A DNA stretch of 43,407 nucleotides from Candidatus Peregrinibacteria bacterium (GCA_018662075.1 JABJGX010000011.1:1-43407), one strand, 5' to 3'; positions 32,443 to 41,285 are shown, counted from the first letter of the stretch. The notes: a model not told the origin generated them from the letters alone. Numbers and translations: made by a program.

Positions 32443-33861
32443 GGATTGGAGGTTCATGCTCAAATGAGCACCAAGACCAAGATGTTTTGCGGATGTGATA
32501 ACGATGCATTTGGTAAAGCACCAAATACCACTGTCTGTCCTATTTGTATGGGACACCCAGGAACTCTGCCTACCCCTAACGCAGTCGCAATTGATAAAGC
32601 AGTACTCGCATCACTAGCGCTTGAGTGCACTATTAACAAAGAGAATCACTTCGATAGAAAACACTACTTCTATCCAGACCTTCCAATGGGATTCCAGATC
32701 TCTCAGTTCGACTTCCCTCTCTCTGAAAAAGGAACCGTTACGTACGACATTATCGACGATTCCGGAAAAGTATCTGACACCAAAGTATGTGGCATCACAC
32801 GTTTGCACATGGAAAACGATGCAGGAAAGCTCACCCACAAAGGCACAACAACACTCTGCGACTACAACCGTGCCGGTACCCCACTTATGGAAATTGTGAC
32901 AGAGCCAGATCTTCGTAGCGAACAAGAGGCAGTCGCATTTGCGCAGGAGTTGCGCCGCATTCTTATTGCAGTGAATGCATCGCAGGCCGATATGTTCAAA
33001 GGAATGATGCGGTTCGATGCATCTATTTCTCTGCGAGAAAAAGGAACCGAAAAATTAAACCCTCGTAGCGAGATCAAAAACTTAAACTCCTTCAAGGCAC
33101 TCGAACGAGCGCTGCAGTACGAAGAGAAGCGACTCCGAAAAGAATGGGAGGATAACGATGGTCCGCGAAAAGGAGACATCACCGTTGGGTGGCAGGACGA
33201 CATTGGTAAGACTCGCCTACTGAGGGAGAAAGAAACAGCAGACGACTACCGTTACTTCCCCGAACCAGACATTCCACCGCTTACCTTTACACAAGAAGAT
33301 ATAGACGCAGTACATGCGACACTCCCAAAACTCCCACGTGCACAAAAAGAAGATTACATGGACATGGGTATCGACGAAAAACAAGCACTACAACTTGTAG
33401 ATCAAAGCGATCTACGGTCTATCTTCGACGCTGTCTATGCCACAACAAAAGATGCAAAGAGGACATCTAGCTTGGTACTCATGCAGCTTCTCGGATTCCT
33501 TAATGCAGAAGAAAAAGAAGTGAATGATGGCCCAGATCCAACTAAAATCTTAGAACTTGTCGCAAAGATCGACGATGGAACCATTTCTGCTAATACAGGG
33601 AAAGACGTACTGCAGAAGATGGTAGAAACCGGAAAGTCTGCATCCGAGATTATCGAAGCAGAAGGCATGCAACAGATTAGTGATGACGGTGCCATTGAAG
33701 AAATGGTACAAAAAGCCATTGATAGCAATCCAAAAGCAATCGAAGACTTTAAAAACGGAAATGAGAAAGCACTCGGTGCCATTGTCGGGTTCGTTATGAA
33801 AGAATCTAAAGGGCAAGCAAACCCTGGAAAGGTAAACGAGATTTTGAAGAAGAAACTATAA
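32419..33861 (+). CDS. gatB: Aspartyl/glutamyl-tRNA amidotransferase subunit B
   Basis: A 480-residue GatB. It has EVIIGLEVHAQMSTKTKMFC, CPICMGHPGTLPTPN, the HFDRKHYFYPDLPMGFQISQ active-site region, GITRLHMENDAGKLTH, DYNRAGTPLMEIVTEPD and YRYFPEPDIPPL. The C-terminal helical and YqeY-like domains complete it. With GatA and GatC (not in the window) it amidates Glu-tRNA(Gln) and/or Asp-tRNA(Asn). The start at 32419 gives the normal N terminus; the leader ahead of it carries a repeat and a partial copy of the gene start. It converges with efp, one base apart. Confidence 0.97.
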   Translation: MPELEVIIGLEVHAQMSTKTKMFCGCDNDAFGKAPNTTVCPICMGHPGTLPTPNAVAIDKAVLASLALECTINKENHFDRKHYFYPDLPMGFQISQFDFPLSEKGTVTYDIIDDSGKVSDTKVCGITRLHMENDAGKLTHKGTTTLCDYNRAGTPLMEIVTEPDLRSEQEAVAFAQELRRILIAVNASQADMFKGMMRFDASISLREKGTEKLNPRSEIKNLNSFKALERALQYEEKRLRKEWEDNDGPRKGDITVGWQDDIGKTRLLREKETADDYRYFPEPDIPPLTFTQEDIDAVHATLPKLPRAQKEDYMDMGIDEKQALQLVDQSDLRSIFDAVYATTKDAKRTSSLVLMQLLGFLNAEEKEVNDGPDPTKILELVAKIDDGTISANTGKDVLQKMVETGKSASEIIEAEGMQQISDDGAIEEMVQKAIDSNPKAIEDFKNGNEKALGAIVGFVMKESKGQANPGKVNEILKKKL

Positions 33862-33862
33862 A

Positions 33863-34423
33863 CTACTCAACCCTACTCATATACTCACCAGACTCTGTAT
33901 TGATTTTTAGCTTATCTCCTTCATTAATAAAGAGAGGGACGTTAACTGTTGCACCACTTTCGAGTGTTGCAGGCTTTGTACCACCAGTTGCAGTGTCTCC
34001 TTTAACACCTGGGATAGTTTCTACAACCAAGACATCAATAGTTGCCGGAAGATTAATACCAATCGGCTGGTCATCAAACACCATAGCGTTTAATTCCTGT
34101 CCTTCAGATAAGAACTTAGCATCATCACCTATTGTATCTGCTGTTAGTTCAAACTGGTCGTACGATGTAAGGTCCATAAAAGTAAACGTTGAGCCATCAC
34201 CGTATAGGTACTGCACATTTCGGTAGCCAACATCAGCTGGTTCTAGCTTATCGTTCCCTTGAAAAGTCTTTTGAATAACCGATCCTGTTTTGAGATTCTT
34301 CATTTTTGTAGCCATACAACCACCTTGCCTAGCAGCCTTTGAAAACTGATTCCATGTAATCAGGTACGGGTCTCCATCGATAACCACTGCCTTGCCTTTC
34401 TTTAATTCTGCAATAACGTACAT
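33863..34423 (-). CDS. efp: Elongation factor P, arginine-32 type
   Basis: A 186-residue three-domain EF-P. It has the N-terminal KOW-like domain, GSVIQKTFQGNDKLEPADV, the middle domain with QFELTADTIGDDAKFL, and the C-terminal signature DTATGGTKPATLESGATVNVPLFINEGDKLKI. It relieves ribosome stalling at polyproline. At the tip of the first domain the usual PGKG with modified Lys34 is absent; the sequence is SKAARQGG with Arg32. That aligns without gaps with the Pseudomonas-type R32 site, which is rhamnosylated by EarP. A GGAGGT directly abuts the ATG, too close to act as a normal ribosome binding site. Confidence 0.95.
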   Translation of the reverse strand: MYVIAELKKGKAVVIDGDPYLITWNQFSKAARQGGCMATKMKNLKTGSVIQKTFQGNDKLEPADVGYRNVQYLYGDGSTFTFMDLTSYDQFELTADTIGDDAKFLSEGQELNAMVFDDQPIGINLPATIDVLVVETIPGVKGDTATGGTKPATLESGATVNVPLFINEGDKLKINTESGEYMSRVE

Positions 34424-34470
34424 ACCTCCAGTGTATGCAAAAACTATTCTGATTCAAAACCGAATTCTAC

Positions 34471-36378
34471 TTAAATAGTAGATCCTACGTTCTCCCATCG
34501 AAGCTTTACGATCTCTTTATATACCTTATCTGGAAAGCTTTCTGGTCCATCAGGCAATGTCATAGCAAGTCTTCGAAGAATACGTCCCTGGTCTGGATGT
34601 CCATCAAGTGCTTTCATCTCTGCAATAAACTGATTGATACGAGAGTGTGTCAGGTTATAGAGGAAAATCTTTTTCTTGATACCCATAACAATTTCCATAA
34701 CTTCTTCCTCTGAAAGCACAACAGTTGTTGTGTCTGTTGGGGGTGGAAGATACGAAGCGATATCGCTGAGAAGTTCAGCATCGATATCTACTCCTCTATT
34801 ACTTGCAACATGAAGTGACGTCGCTAAGAACGCAAGAAGTGTCTTTGCCTCTTTATACATCAGAGGATGCATTGCAATATCCTCTTCTTCTAGAGTCAAA
34901 AGATACGGCTGTAAGTCCAACCATACAGAGCGAACAATGTTACTGTCTCCTTCATCAACTGCTCGAACAAGCATAGCGAGTCCATCAAGAAGCAGTGTTC
35001 CTTTTGCGGTTTCTTCTCCACTAGCTTCAAGCACTGTCTTTGTAATGACATACGATTCATCTCCAGGCTGCACTGCACTATACTGTGCTGCACTCTCTGA
35101 AATTGCTTGCTGTATAAGGAGCTGCGCAAGACTTCCCTGTTCAAAGTCCTCTGCAAGAAGCTTCACGGTCTCTGTATACGCACTCAGTGCAACGTCTGCG
35201 TTCTCACCTTCGTAAATAAGGGCTGCAGCTTCGTTCAAACGAGTTTCTGCAACTTGCAATCGCTTCTGTACACGGATTTCGGTATCAAATGTCATCATAA
35301 CATCCATCAACTCTGCAAAACGCTTTACAGGATAGAGCCTAGACGTTGGAAGGATTCCCGCCTGAGCAATGCGACGCTCATGTTGCTGCTGTGCAATACC
35401 ATGCCTGTGAACCGCATCACGCTGCAAATTTTGATCTGCCCATGTGTACTGATACCATTTATTTGGAAGCTTTTTTACAAGGAAGATAGGATTATCTTCA
35501 ACAAGCTGCGTGCGCTCTCCTGCGGTTAAGTATGTCTCTTCACCATTCCTTATAACCATTGCGCTGCGATCATAGACTTCAATGTCGACATAATCATCCT
35601 CAGCAATAGAGACACTTCCTTTATTAACAGTGATAGTGCCAAAACTACTTGCAACAGTAATACCTGGAAGCTGGGAAGGAACGAGTCCCTGTAACCAAAT
35701 CTTTCCAGTAAACACCGTTAAAATTGGATCTAATGCAGATGCAACACTCGAACGATCACGAAGATCTTCTAGTTTAATTGTTGTTTTTTCTGCCATACGG
35801 ATCACTCCGTCATCATGAAGAATAATACTCGCTTCTCCGTCATGCGTCCTAAGCATCATACCTGGCTCAAGGACAAGTTCATGTTCAACTTTCTGCCACA
35901 TTCCTCCAATAGACACAGATACTTCCCCACGAGTAGGAAGTAGCAACACTTCTGTTTTCGCCACAGTAGAAGAGGCAATGAAGAGCATCGGACTGGTCTG
36001 TATCAAGAGAGCAACCAATGCAAATGATGCAACCCACTTCAGCATAACCGGTCCTGCAGCCTCTGGCTGGACTGGCTCTAGTGACTGGAAACTGCGTAAC
36101 ATTCGTGCCCGAAGAACTTCCTTAAAACTCGCTGTTGGCTGCAATGAATCTTTAATATTCTTGAAGGTTTCGTCAACTGGCATTTCAATAGATGGAGCAA
36201 TACGCTTCCAAATAGTCTTTTGTAATTGTGACTGAGGTGCAATGTCTTTTCGTAGATCGGCAAACATATTTTCGCCAGGTGACATACGACTTTGCACACG
36301 CTTGTGAATACGATCTTTTATCTCTGCATCTGGTGAGAGATCTTTGCGGAGGCCGGAGAAGAAAGATTCAGGGTTCAT
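34471..36378 (-). CDS. Anti-sigma-like membrane protein with three N-terminal repeats, FecR-like and DUF5667-like domains
   Basis: A 635-residue protein. Residues 7-28, 39-60 and 72-93 are three tandem helical repeats of the pattern F-x2-(L/I)-(K/R)-x-(D/S)-(L/I)-x-P, ending in (K/R/A)-R-(V/I/M). One transmembrane helix follows (~112-137). A FecR-like beta domain (~141-290) has LEPGMMLRTHDGEASIILHDDGVIRM. A helical region then carries a DUF5667-like part beginning SRLYPVKRFAELMDVMM (~346). It lies 39 bases downstream of an ECF sigma gene on the same strand. By analogy with FecR and ECF partners, the cytoplasmic repeats would bind the sigma factor and the outer part would sense an envelope signal. 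The repeats and their role are inference. Confidence 0.75.
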   Translation of the reverse strand: MNPESFFSGLRKDLSPDAEIKDRIHKRVQSRMSPGENMFADLRKDIAPQSQLQKTIWKRIAPSIEMPVDETFKNIKDSLQPTASFKEVLRARMLRSFQSLEPVQPEAAGPVMLKWVASFALVALLIQTSPMLFIASSTVAKTEVLLLPTRGEVSVSIGGMWQKVEHELVLEPGMMLRTHDGEASIILHDDGVIRMAEKTTIKLEDLRDRSSVASALDPILTVFTGKIWLQGLVPSQLPGITVASSFGTITVNKGSVSIAEDDYVDIEVYDRSAMVIRNGEETYLTAGERTQLVEDNPIFLVKKLPNKWYQYTWADQNLQRDAVHRHGIAQQQHERRIAQAGILPTSRLYPVKRFAELMDVMMTFDTEIRVQKRLQVAETRLNEAAALIYEGENADVALSAYTETVKLLAEDFEQGSLAQLLIQQAISESAAQYSAVQPGDESYVITKTVLEASGEETAKGTLLLDGLAMLVRAVDEGDSNIVRSVWLDLQPYLLTLEEEDIAMHPLMYKEAKTLLAFLATSLHVASNRGVDIDAELLSDIASYLPPPTDTTTVVLSEEEVMEIVMGIKKKIFLYNLTHSRINQFIAEMKALDGHPDQGRILRRLAMTLPDGPESFPDKVYKEIVKLRWENVGSTI

Positions 36379-36417
36379 TCAGTAGTTATAACGACTAATA
36401 ATGGCTTCTGTTACGCA

Positions 36418-37026
36418 TTAAACAGAATAAGCGGTACGATATTCTTTAATATTGTCAGGAAGAACGGTTTCAAGCTTCTTTAGTGCTCTATGCTTCAAGA
36501 TACGAACAGCACCTTCAGTCATTCGTAGTACACGTGCAATCTCGCTATGAGGCAACTCTGCCATATACGACAAGAGTAATATTTCTCTATATCGTTCTGG
36601 TAAATCATCAAGTCCACTATTTACAATTTTTAACATATCGTCTCTTTCAAGTTTCGTATTGGCCTTATTAAAGATGTCCATATCAACAATAGTTTCAGGA
36701 AGCTCCTCAAAGCCACGATGTGTTCTATATGAATCTATCACTGTATGTCTGGCAATACGAAAGAGCCATGCAGCAAATGGAACATTCTTGCGAGACTTGT
36801 AGGTATGAAGCTTCTCCCATGCTTTGACAAAAATATCTGCGACCAAGTCTTCTGCAGCTTCTGATGGAACTCTAAATGCTGTGTAACGATAAACTTGCAA
36901 GAAATACATGTCGTATACCTTTGCAAACGATTCGCTATCACCTTCCTGAGCACGACGAATGTACTCCGGAAGTGCCAATAATGCAGCGGTAGATTTTGAG
37001 TCCATAAACTGTGGCGATTCTATCAT
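36418..37026 (-). CDS. ECF-type RNA polymerase sigma factor
   Basis: A 202-residue sigma-70 family protein. Region 2 (~25-95) has YDMYFLQVYRYTAFRVPSEAAEDLVADIFVKAWEKLH and FAAWLFRIARHTVIDSYR. Region 4 (~130-190) has LDDLPERYREILLLSYMAELPHSEIARVLRMTEGAVRILKHRALKKL. There is no region 1 or 3, so it is ECF-like. It redirects RNA polymerase to a small regulon, probably in response to envelope state through the membrane protein encoded downstream. A possible ECF-type promoter is upstream, suggesting self-control. Confidence 0.92.
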   Translation of the reverse strand: MIESPQFMDSKSTAALLALPEYIRRAQEGDSESFAKVYDMYFLQVYRYTAFRVPSEAAEDLVADIFVKAWEKLHTYKSRKNVPFAAWLFRIARHTVIDSYRTHRGFEELPETIVDMDIFNKANTKLERDDMLKIVNSGLDDLPERYREILLLSYMAELPHSEIARVLRMTEGAVRILKHRALKKLETVLPDNIKEYRTAYSV

Positions 37027-37030
37027 ATAA

Positions 37031-37054
37031 ACGACAAAATCTAGCGATTGTTAC
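37031..37054 (-). promoter_or_regulatory. Possible ECF-type autoregulated promoter of the sigma gene
   Basis: On the minus strand GTAAC (complement of 37050-37054) and CGT (complement of 37031-37033) are 16 bases apart. This resembles the AAC-N16-CGT layout of ECF promoters, and lies directly ahead of the sigma start at 37026. Confidence 0.3.
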
Positions 37055-37097
37055 TCTTTGGATGAAACTTACTGAACAAATTTTGTATTCAAACCTA

Positions 37098-37132
37098 CCC
37101 CTACCCCCTAATCCTAGCCCATTCCTATTCCC
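37098..37132 (-). repeat. G-rich tract at the guaA end
   Basis: On the minus strand, G-runs (complements of 37130-37132, 37118-37120, 37104-37108 and 37098-37101) with intervening TAGGA units start in the last guaA codons and cover the stop. Loops of up to 9 bases make quadruplex formation less certain than at 5822-5858. Confidence 0.45.
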
Positions 37133-38906
37133 ACTCAATAGTACCAGGTGGCTTATGAGTAAGATCTTGAAATACCATGTCTATTCCGTCAAGAGAAAGC
37201 AATTCTTTGGTCATCTGCTTTAAAGCAAGTTCTGGGATGACTGCCGCGTTCGCTGTCATTGCTTCTTGGCTTTCTACTGGGCGAAGGACAATAGATTGTC
37301 CTCCTTCAGACGTACCAAATGGAAGTAATACAACAGGAAACTGCCAAATATCTGCATAAAACCCTGCATCGTACATAATACGATGCACCAAAGCGTCTGC
37401 CTCTCTCAAAAGGTCTGACCGCTTCATCGTGACATATCCGGGGGTGAATACAAACTCCGGAACCTCCGCATGGGACGTGCACATAAGGACCCTGTTAAAT
37501 GCACTCGACTGGTTCGGGATAGATGTTGCCAAATTCCAACACTGCTCGTTTGGATACTGCTCGTGTGTGAAAAGCGACACCGCATGTCGGTAACTCCGCC
37601 CGTCTCCTTGAACACCAACAGACTGCACAGGAAGTCCTGCATGTGTAATAGCAATATCTAGATCCTCTTCAATAGTCGATGCAGACTGCGCACAAAGAAT
37701 ACGCACACCGAGTCCTGGTCCTGGGAATGGATGACGCCATACAAGGTCGTGTGGGAGACCAAGCTCAACGCCTAGCTCTCGTACTTCGTCCTTATACAAA
37801 TCACGCAGTGGCTCTATCACAAAACCTTCTTCCATCATCTTTTGGATTTCTGGAATACGATTGTGATGTGTTTTAATCTTATCTGCATTCTTCGTCTCTC
37901 CTGTTTCAATAGTATCTGGATAAATAGTTCCCTGCCCAAGCATCCATCCATCATCCATCGTCAGCCCCATCTCTTCACTCACTCTGCGTTGTACACTTAG
38001 GAATGCATCTCCAATAATCCACCTCTTGTCTTCCGGCTCATACACTTCAACAAGTTTTTTCAAAAAATACTGCGATGCATCTTCAATGCGCAAGTTATCT
38101 ATTCCAAGCTCTTCAAATGCACGACCAACGAGAAGCACTTCATCTTTACGCATCATTCCCGTATCTACCAAGAGTCCTTGCACACGGTCTGTTCCAAGGA
38201 TTTTATTAATCAACACAAAGGCGACAGTGCTATCAACACCGCCTGATACCATCATAAATATTTTACGATCACCCACTTCCTCTTTAATTGCATCGCCTAT
38301 ATTTTTTACATAGCTTCCAATATTCCAAGGCTCTGCATTGCACAAGCTTACAAAATTCTTAATAAGATCTTGTCCATACTCTGTATGAACAACCTCCGGA
38401 TGAAACTGTACTCCGTATAAATCTTTTTCTGTCTGAGCGACAAATGCAAACTCGCAATCATCCGACTTTCCAATGCGCATAAACCCTTCAGGTAACGCAG
38501 AGACAGCATCACCATGACTCATCCACACTGTCATTTCCTCCGGTAAATCACTCAAAACCTTTACATCAGTATGTTCAAGTTGCAGCTTTGCCTTTCCGTA
38601 CTCTTTTACTGTGCCAGGGCTTACCGTACCGCCGAGAGCCTGCACCATCCACTGGAGCCCATAACAAATACCAAACACAGGAATGGCGAGATCAAAAATA
38701 CCAGGATCACCCTGAGGACTCTCACTGTCATACACACTCTGAGGACCACCAGAAAGAATAATACCAGCAGCATTCTTTAGCTCTTCTGCTGGGGTATCTG
38801 CATCCATAATTTCACTATATACACCACATTGCCGCACTCTACGGGCAATTAGATGGGCGTATTGCCCCCCGAAATCGAGTACGATAATTGATTTCTGATG
38901 TTCCAT
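37125..38906 (-). CDS. guaA: GMP synthase (glutamine-hydrolysing), extended form
   Basis: A 593-residue GuaA. The N-terminal class I amidotransferase has GICYGLQWMVQALGG (catalytic Cys), FHPEVVHTEYG (His/Glu) and LSGGPQSVYD. The ATP pyrophosphatase domain has the P-loop MVSGGVDSTVAF. The C-terminal dimerisation domain has HPFPGPGLGVRIL and ends KPPGTIEWE. It converts XMP to GMP. It is about 65-70 residues longer than E. coli GuaA; the extra part is in the C-terminal domain after SVGVQGDGRSYRHAVSL. Long GuaA variants exist in other bacteria, so this is a variant and not a fusion. The stop codon lies in a G-rich tract. Confidence 0.96.
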   Translation of the reverse strand: MEHQKSIIVLDFGGQYAHLIARRVRQCGVYSEIMDADTPAEELKNAAGIILSGGPQSVYDSESPQGDPGIFDLAIPVFGICYGLQWMVQALGGTVSPGTVKEYGKAKLQLEHTDVKVLSDLPEEMTVWMSHGDAVSALPEGFMRIGKSDDCEFAFVAQTEKDLYGVQFHPEVVHTEYGQDLIKNFVSLCNAEPWNIGSYVKNIGDAIKEEVGDRKIFMMVSGGVDSTVAFVLINKILGTDRVQGLLVDTGMMRKDEVLLVGRAFEELGIDNLRIEDASQYFLKKLVEVYEPEDKRWIIGDAFLSVQRRVSEEMGLTMDDGWMLGQGTIYPDTIETGETKNADKIKTHHNRIPEIQKMMEEGFVIEPLRDLYKDEVRELGVELGLPHDLVWRHPFPGPGLGVRILCAQSASTIEEDLDIAITHAGLPVQSVGVQGDGRSYRHAVSLFTHEQYPNEQCWNLATSIPNQSSAFNRVLMCTSHAEVPEFVFTPGYVTMKRSDLLREADALVHRIMYDAGFYADIWQFPVVLLPFGTSEGGQSIVLRPVESQEAMTANAAVIPELALKQMTKELLSLDGIDMVFQDLTHKPPGTIEWE

Positions 38907-38945
38907 GAACGCAGTGTACTAATTCTGAAGCATGAATGCGAGTTC

Positions 38946-38972
38946 TTGACTTTCTATTCTCAAAAGAGTCAA
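38946..38972. promoter_or_regulatory. Inverted repeat between guaA and the 128-aa gene
   Basis: TTGACT (38946-38951) and AGTCAA (38967-38972) are separated by 15 bases in the divergent intergenic region. It could be an operator. The TTGACT could also serve as a -35, but a matching -10 is poor. Confidence 0.3.
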
Positions 38973-38982
38973 ATGCAATACT

Positions 38983-39369
38983 ATGACCATACCAACTGCT
39001 GAAGAAGTTCGAAGTAAATCCTCAAACGTAGACAATGTTTTTTTAAGAGCAGTAGAAAGCTATCGTTATGGGACACCTCAGCCAGATGTAATACGAACTA
39101 TTGCTGACTATAAATCAGAGGCACTTTTACTCATTGCAGACATCATCGAAATAGCACGTGCGGAAGATCCTGAAAAGAACAGCCATAAATCTGTAGAACA
39201 ACTTTTGGCAGATCCTGAATCAGCAAAAAGATTCCACGACCGGTTTATGGATGTACTTGGGCGAAAGATTAATCGCCCTATAAATGCTGTCGAAGAAGGA
39301 AGAATGGTAGACCCTATGGCAAACACAAAAGCGATTTTGCTAGGTGCTACAAAGTACGCTACTCAGTAA
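38983..39369 (+). CDS. Hypothetical protein, 128 aa
   Basis: A helix-rich soluble protein (MTIPTAEEVRSKSSNVDN...). The middle segment SEALLLIADIIEIARAED is amphipathic, and the C-terminal third is FHDRFMDVLGRKINRPINAVEEG. There is no signal peptide, membrane helix or known motif. It is followed after 5 bases by the 188-aa gene, so the two are probably an operon. I do not recognise a family. Confidence 0.6.
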   Translation: MTIPTAEEVRSKSSNVDNVFLRAVESYRYGTPQPDVIRTIADYKSEALLLIADIIEIARAEDPEKNSHKSVEQLLADPESAKRFHDRFMDVLGRKINRPINAVEEGRMVDPMANTKAILLGATKYATQ

Positions 39370-39374
39370 AAACT

Positions 39375-39941
39375 ATGTCTATCCTCGACCGCATCACCGA
39401 AATAACTGCATCATCGAAAGGTGATGAAATAATCAAGATTTGTGATGCAATCATAGCGGAATACGCAGATGACTTTCGTGAACAACTCGGAAAACTTCTC
39501 AAAAAAAAGAAAACTGATCGCGAAGCAATTGTCGAAACTGTATTACAAAGTAGGAACATGGCAGATGGAAGAGCTGAGCATTTCAAAGTAAGTACATTAG
39601 ATAGAAAAAAGGCAGACGAGCAATTGCGGAGCGTCTACGTACGCATAATTACTACACTTATTCAAAAGGGTAAGCTTAAAAATCCAACAGGTAAAGAGGT
39701 GGAAGCGAAAGCATTATCCAGAGCTCACCACCAGTGCATGATAAGCCTTCATGCTATTCGGTCTACTTTTTCAGATGAGTTCGATATAACTTCTGACGAC
39801 AGCATTGCCGACTTCCTGACGACTCTCAACGAAGACGATCCTCCACCAGTAAAAGCACATCTGGATATCCCTCAAGAGCAACGGTCCGATACCCCTCCTC
39901 CTACTCCTTCTCCAAAGACACCGCCGCCAGAATCCACGTAG
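39375..39941 (+). CDS. Hypothetical protein, 188 aa, with proline-rich tail
   Basis: The first ~150 residues are helical and charged (ICDAIIAEYADDFREQLGKLLKKKK). Residues ~152-188 are proline/threonine-rich (DTPPPTPSPKTPPPEST) and probably disordered. Such PPP stretches would need EF-P, which is encoded nearby. It pairs with the 128-aa gene. Its last 41 bases overlap the convergent O-antigen ligase-like gene. Family not recognised. Confidence 0.6.
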   Translation: MSILDRITEITASSKGDEIIKICDAIIAEYADDFREQLGKLLKKKKTDREAIVETVLQSRNMADGRAEHFKVSTLDRKKADEQLRSVYVRIITTLIQKGKLKNPTGKEVEAKALSRAHHQCMISLHAIRSTFSDEFDITSDDSIADFLTTLNEDDPPPVKAHLDIPQEQRSDTPPPTPSPKTPPPEST

Positions 39942-41205
39942 TATACGCCACTGCGCTTCCCTCCCATGCATGTAAGAAGAGTGCCGCGATACTTATACCA
40001 ACAAATGGAAGTAATGCATACGGACTACTGCGAAGCCGAAGCAACACAAAAATTATTAATGTTATAAACAAGACAAACCCAAGGATCCCCATTTCGACAC
40101 CCATTTGCAGGTACCAGTTTTCTGGTAGAAGTGGGCAGTTGCATACTCTGCCGTGTGGCTGAACTTGAATGTCTCCTGTAAACACACACAGGTCAGGCCT
40201 ATCGGATGCCCACGACGCATCACTCCCTTCTGGGAGGTGTACACATGCATCACTTACCCTGTTGCTTGCAGGACCTGCTGTTCCGAGCCCAAGCCCGAGA
40301 GGATTCTCTTTCATCACTTCAATAGCTTCTAACGGCCGAGCAAGGTGATTACTATTCGATGCACTTCGCATTACTATGTCCGGTGCAAAGGAATACAAAA
40401 CCATGAATGCCAAAAGTGATGCACTAAAAAGTCCACCAAGGGCGTAAAAAAATACTTTTCTCGGGACACTCTTGAAGAGCACTATCAAAAAGATCACACC
40501 AGATGCTATCCACGCACTCCGTGAAAACGTCAGAAGAATTGCAATCGCAATGAGAATAAGAAACATGTATCGACGTCGAAGCAGTGCAATACTCCAAGGA
40601 AGAAGCAGCCACAGTCCCAACTGATTCGGTCCACTCATTGTTGACTGAATGCGCCGAACCCCAAGCGACTCTATCTGCTGGAATGCAGCAAGTGGACCAT
40701 TTGGAACATAGAGCGAATGCAAATCACTATAACCAAAAAGAGAAAAGAATGATGAAGGGAATGCAAGAGTAGCAATACCAAAAGCTGCAACGACGCTTCC
40801 AACAATAAGTAGTACAGATATGAGCCTCTTTCGAAATGCATCCGACCACTGCACACGTCGAAGAATGACAAACGCAGCAAGTGGAATGAAATCGTATTTA
40901 AATCCGAAAAGATAGAGCTTCCAATCCCCATCTGTCATCGCAGTAACCATAACCGAAAGAATGAGCATGGTAAGAATCAACCAATCAAACATATCGAGCC
41001 TTGGCATTTTTGCCTTCTGCACTATCTCTTTGCAGGCGAGAGCAAGAATAAGAAGAAGCACAGCCTCTTTCCAGAGCGACAAGCTCACCATTGGCGCATT
41101 ACCTGAACCCTGTAACGCCTTCGTACCAACCGTTACCAAAAACGCATGAAGCGGCAGGAGAACCAGCAAGAAGAGAGTCAAACGTTGGCGAAGGGATTGA
41201 AGCAT
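39901..41205 (-). CDS. O-antigen ligase/polymerase-like membrane protein (Wzy_C family)
   Basis: A 434-residue polytopic membrane protein with about 11 helices. The core region GPNQLGLWLLLPWSIALL, then ILLTFSRSAWIASGVIFLIVL, followed by an extracytoplasmic loop rich in Cys (DACVHLPEGSD, RPDLCVFTG, GRVCNCPLLPENWYLQ), matches the O-antigen ligase/Wzy type. Such enzymes join or polymerise lipid-linked glycans outside the membrane, or glycosylate proteins. I start at MLQSLRQRL (41205), because a further upstream ATG (41241) would translate an inverted repeat. It follows the epimerase gene on the same strand, so both may serve one surface polysaccharide. Confidence 0.82.
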   Translation of the reverse strand: MLQSLRQRLTLFLLVLLPLHAFLVTVGTKALQGSGNAPMVSLSLWKEAVLLLILALACKEIVQKAKMPRLDMFDWLILTMLILSVMVTAMTDGDWKLYLFGFKYDFIPLAAFVILRRVQWSDAFRKRLISVLLIVGSVVAAFGIATLAFPSSFFSLFGYSDLHSLYVPNGPLAAFQQIESLGVRRIQSTMSGPNQLGLWLLLPWSIALLRRRYMFLILIAIAILLTFSRSAWIASGVIFLIVLFKSVPRKVFFYALGGLFSASLLAFMVLYSFAPDIVMRSASNSNHLARPLEAIEVMKENPLGLGLGTAGPASNRVSDACVHLPEGSDASWASDRPDLCVFTGDIQVQPHGRVCNCPLLPENWYLQMGVEMGILGFVLFITLIIFVLLRLRSSPYALLPFVGISIAALFLHAWEGSAVAYTTWILAAVSLEKE

Positions 41206-41213
41206 CGTACGTA

Positions 41214-41266
41214 GTATTAAGGGATACGTATTACGGGGCAAGGGATAATCCCTTATCCCTTAATAC
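41214..41266. repeat. Nested inverted repeat between the epimerase and O-antigen ligase genes
   Basis: The outer arms GTATTAAGGGATA (41214-41226) and its exact complement (41254-41266) enclose a second palindrome AAGGGAT-A-ATCCCTT (41240-41254). The AAGGGATA unit occurs in both orientations. It could form a hairpin in the transcript between the two genes. Confidence 0.6.
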
Positions 41267-41285
41267 TTTCCCCTTACCCCAACCC
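41250..41285 (-). repeat. G-rich tract at the epimerase gene end
   Basis: On the minus strand G-runs (complements of 41283-41285, 41277-41280, 41270-41273 and 41257-41259) span the stop codon at 41274-41276. This is the third minus-strand gene end with this feature. Confidence 0.45.
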
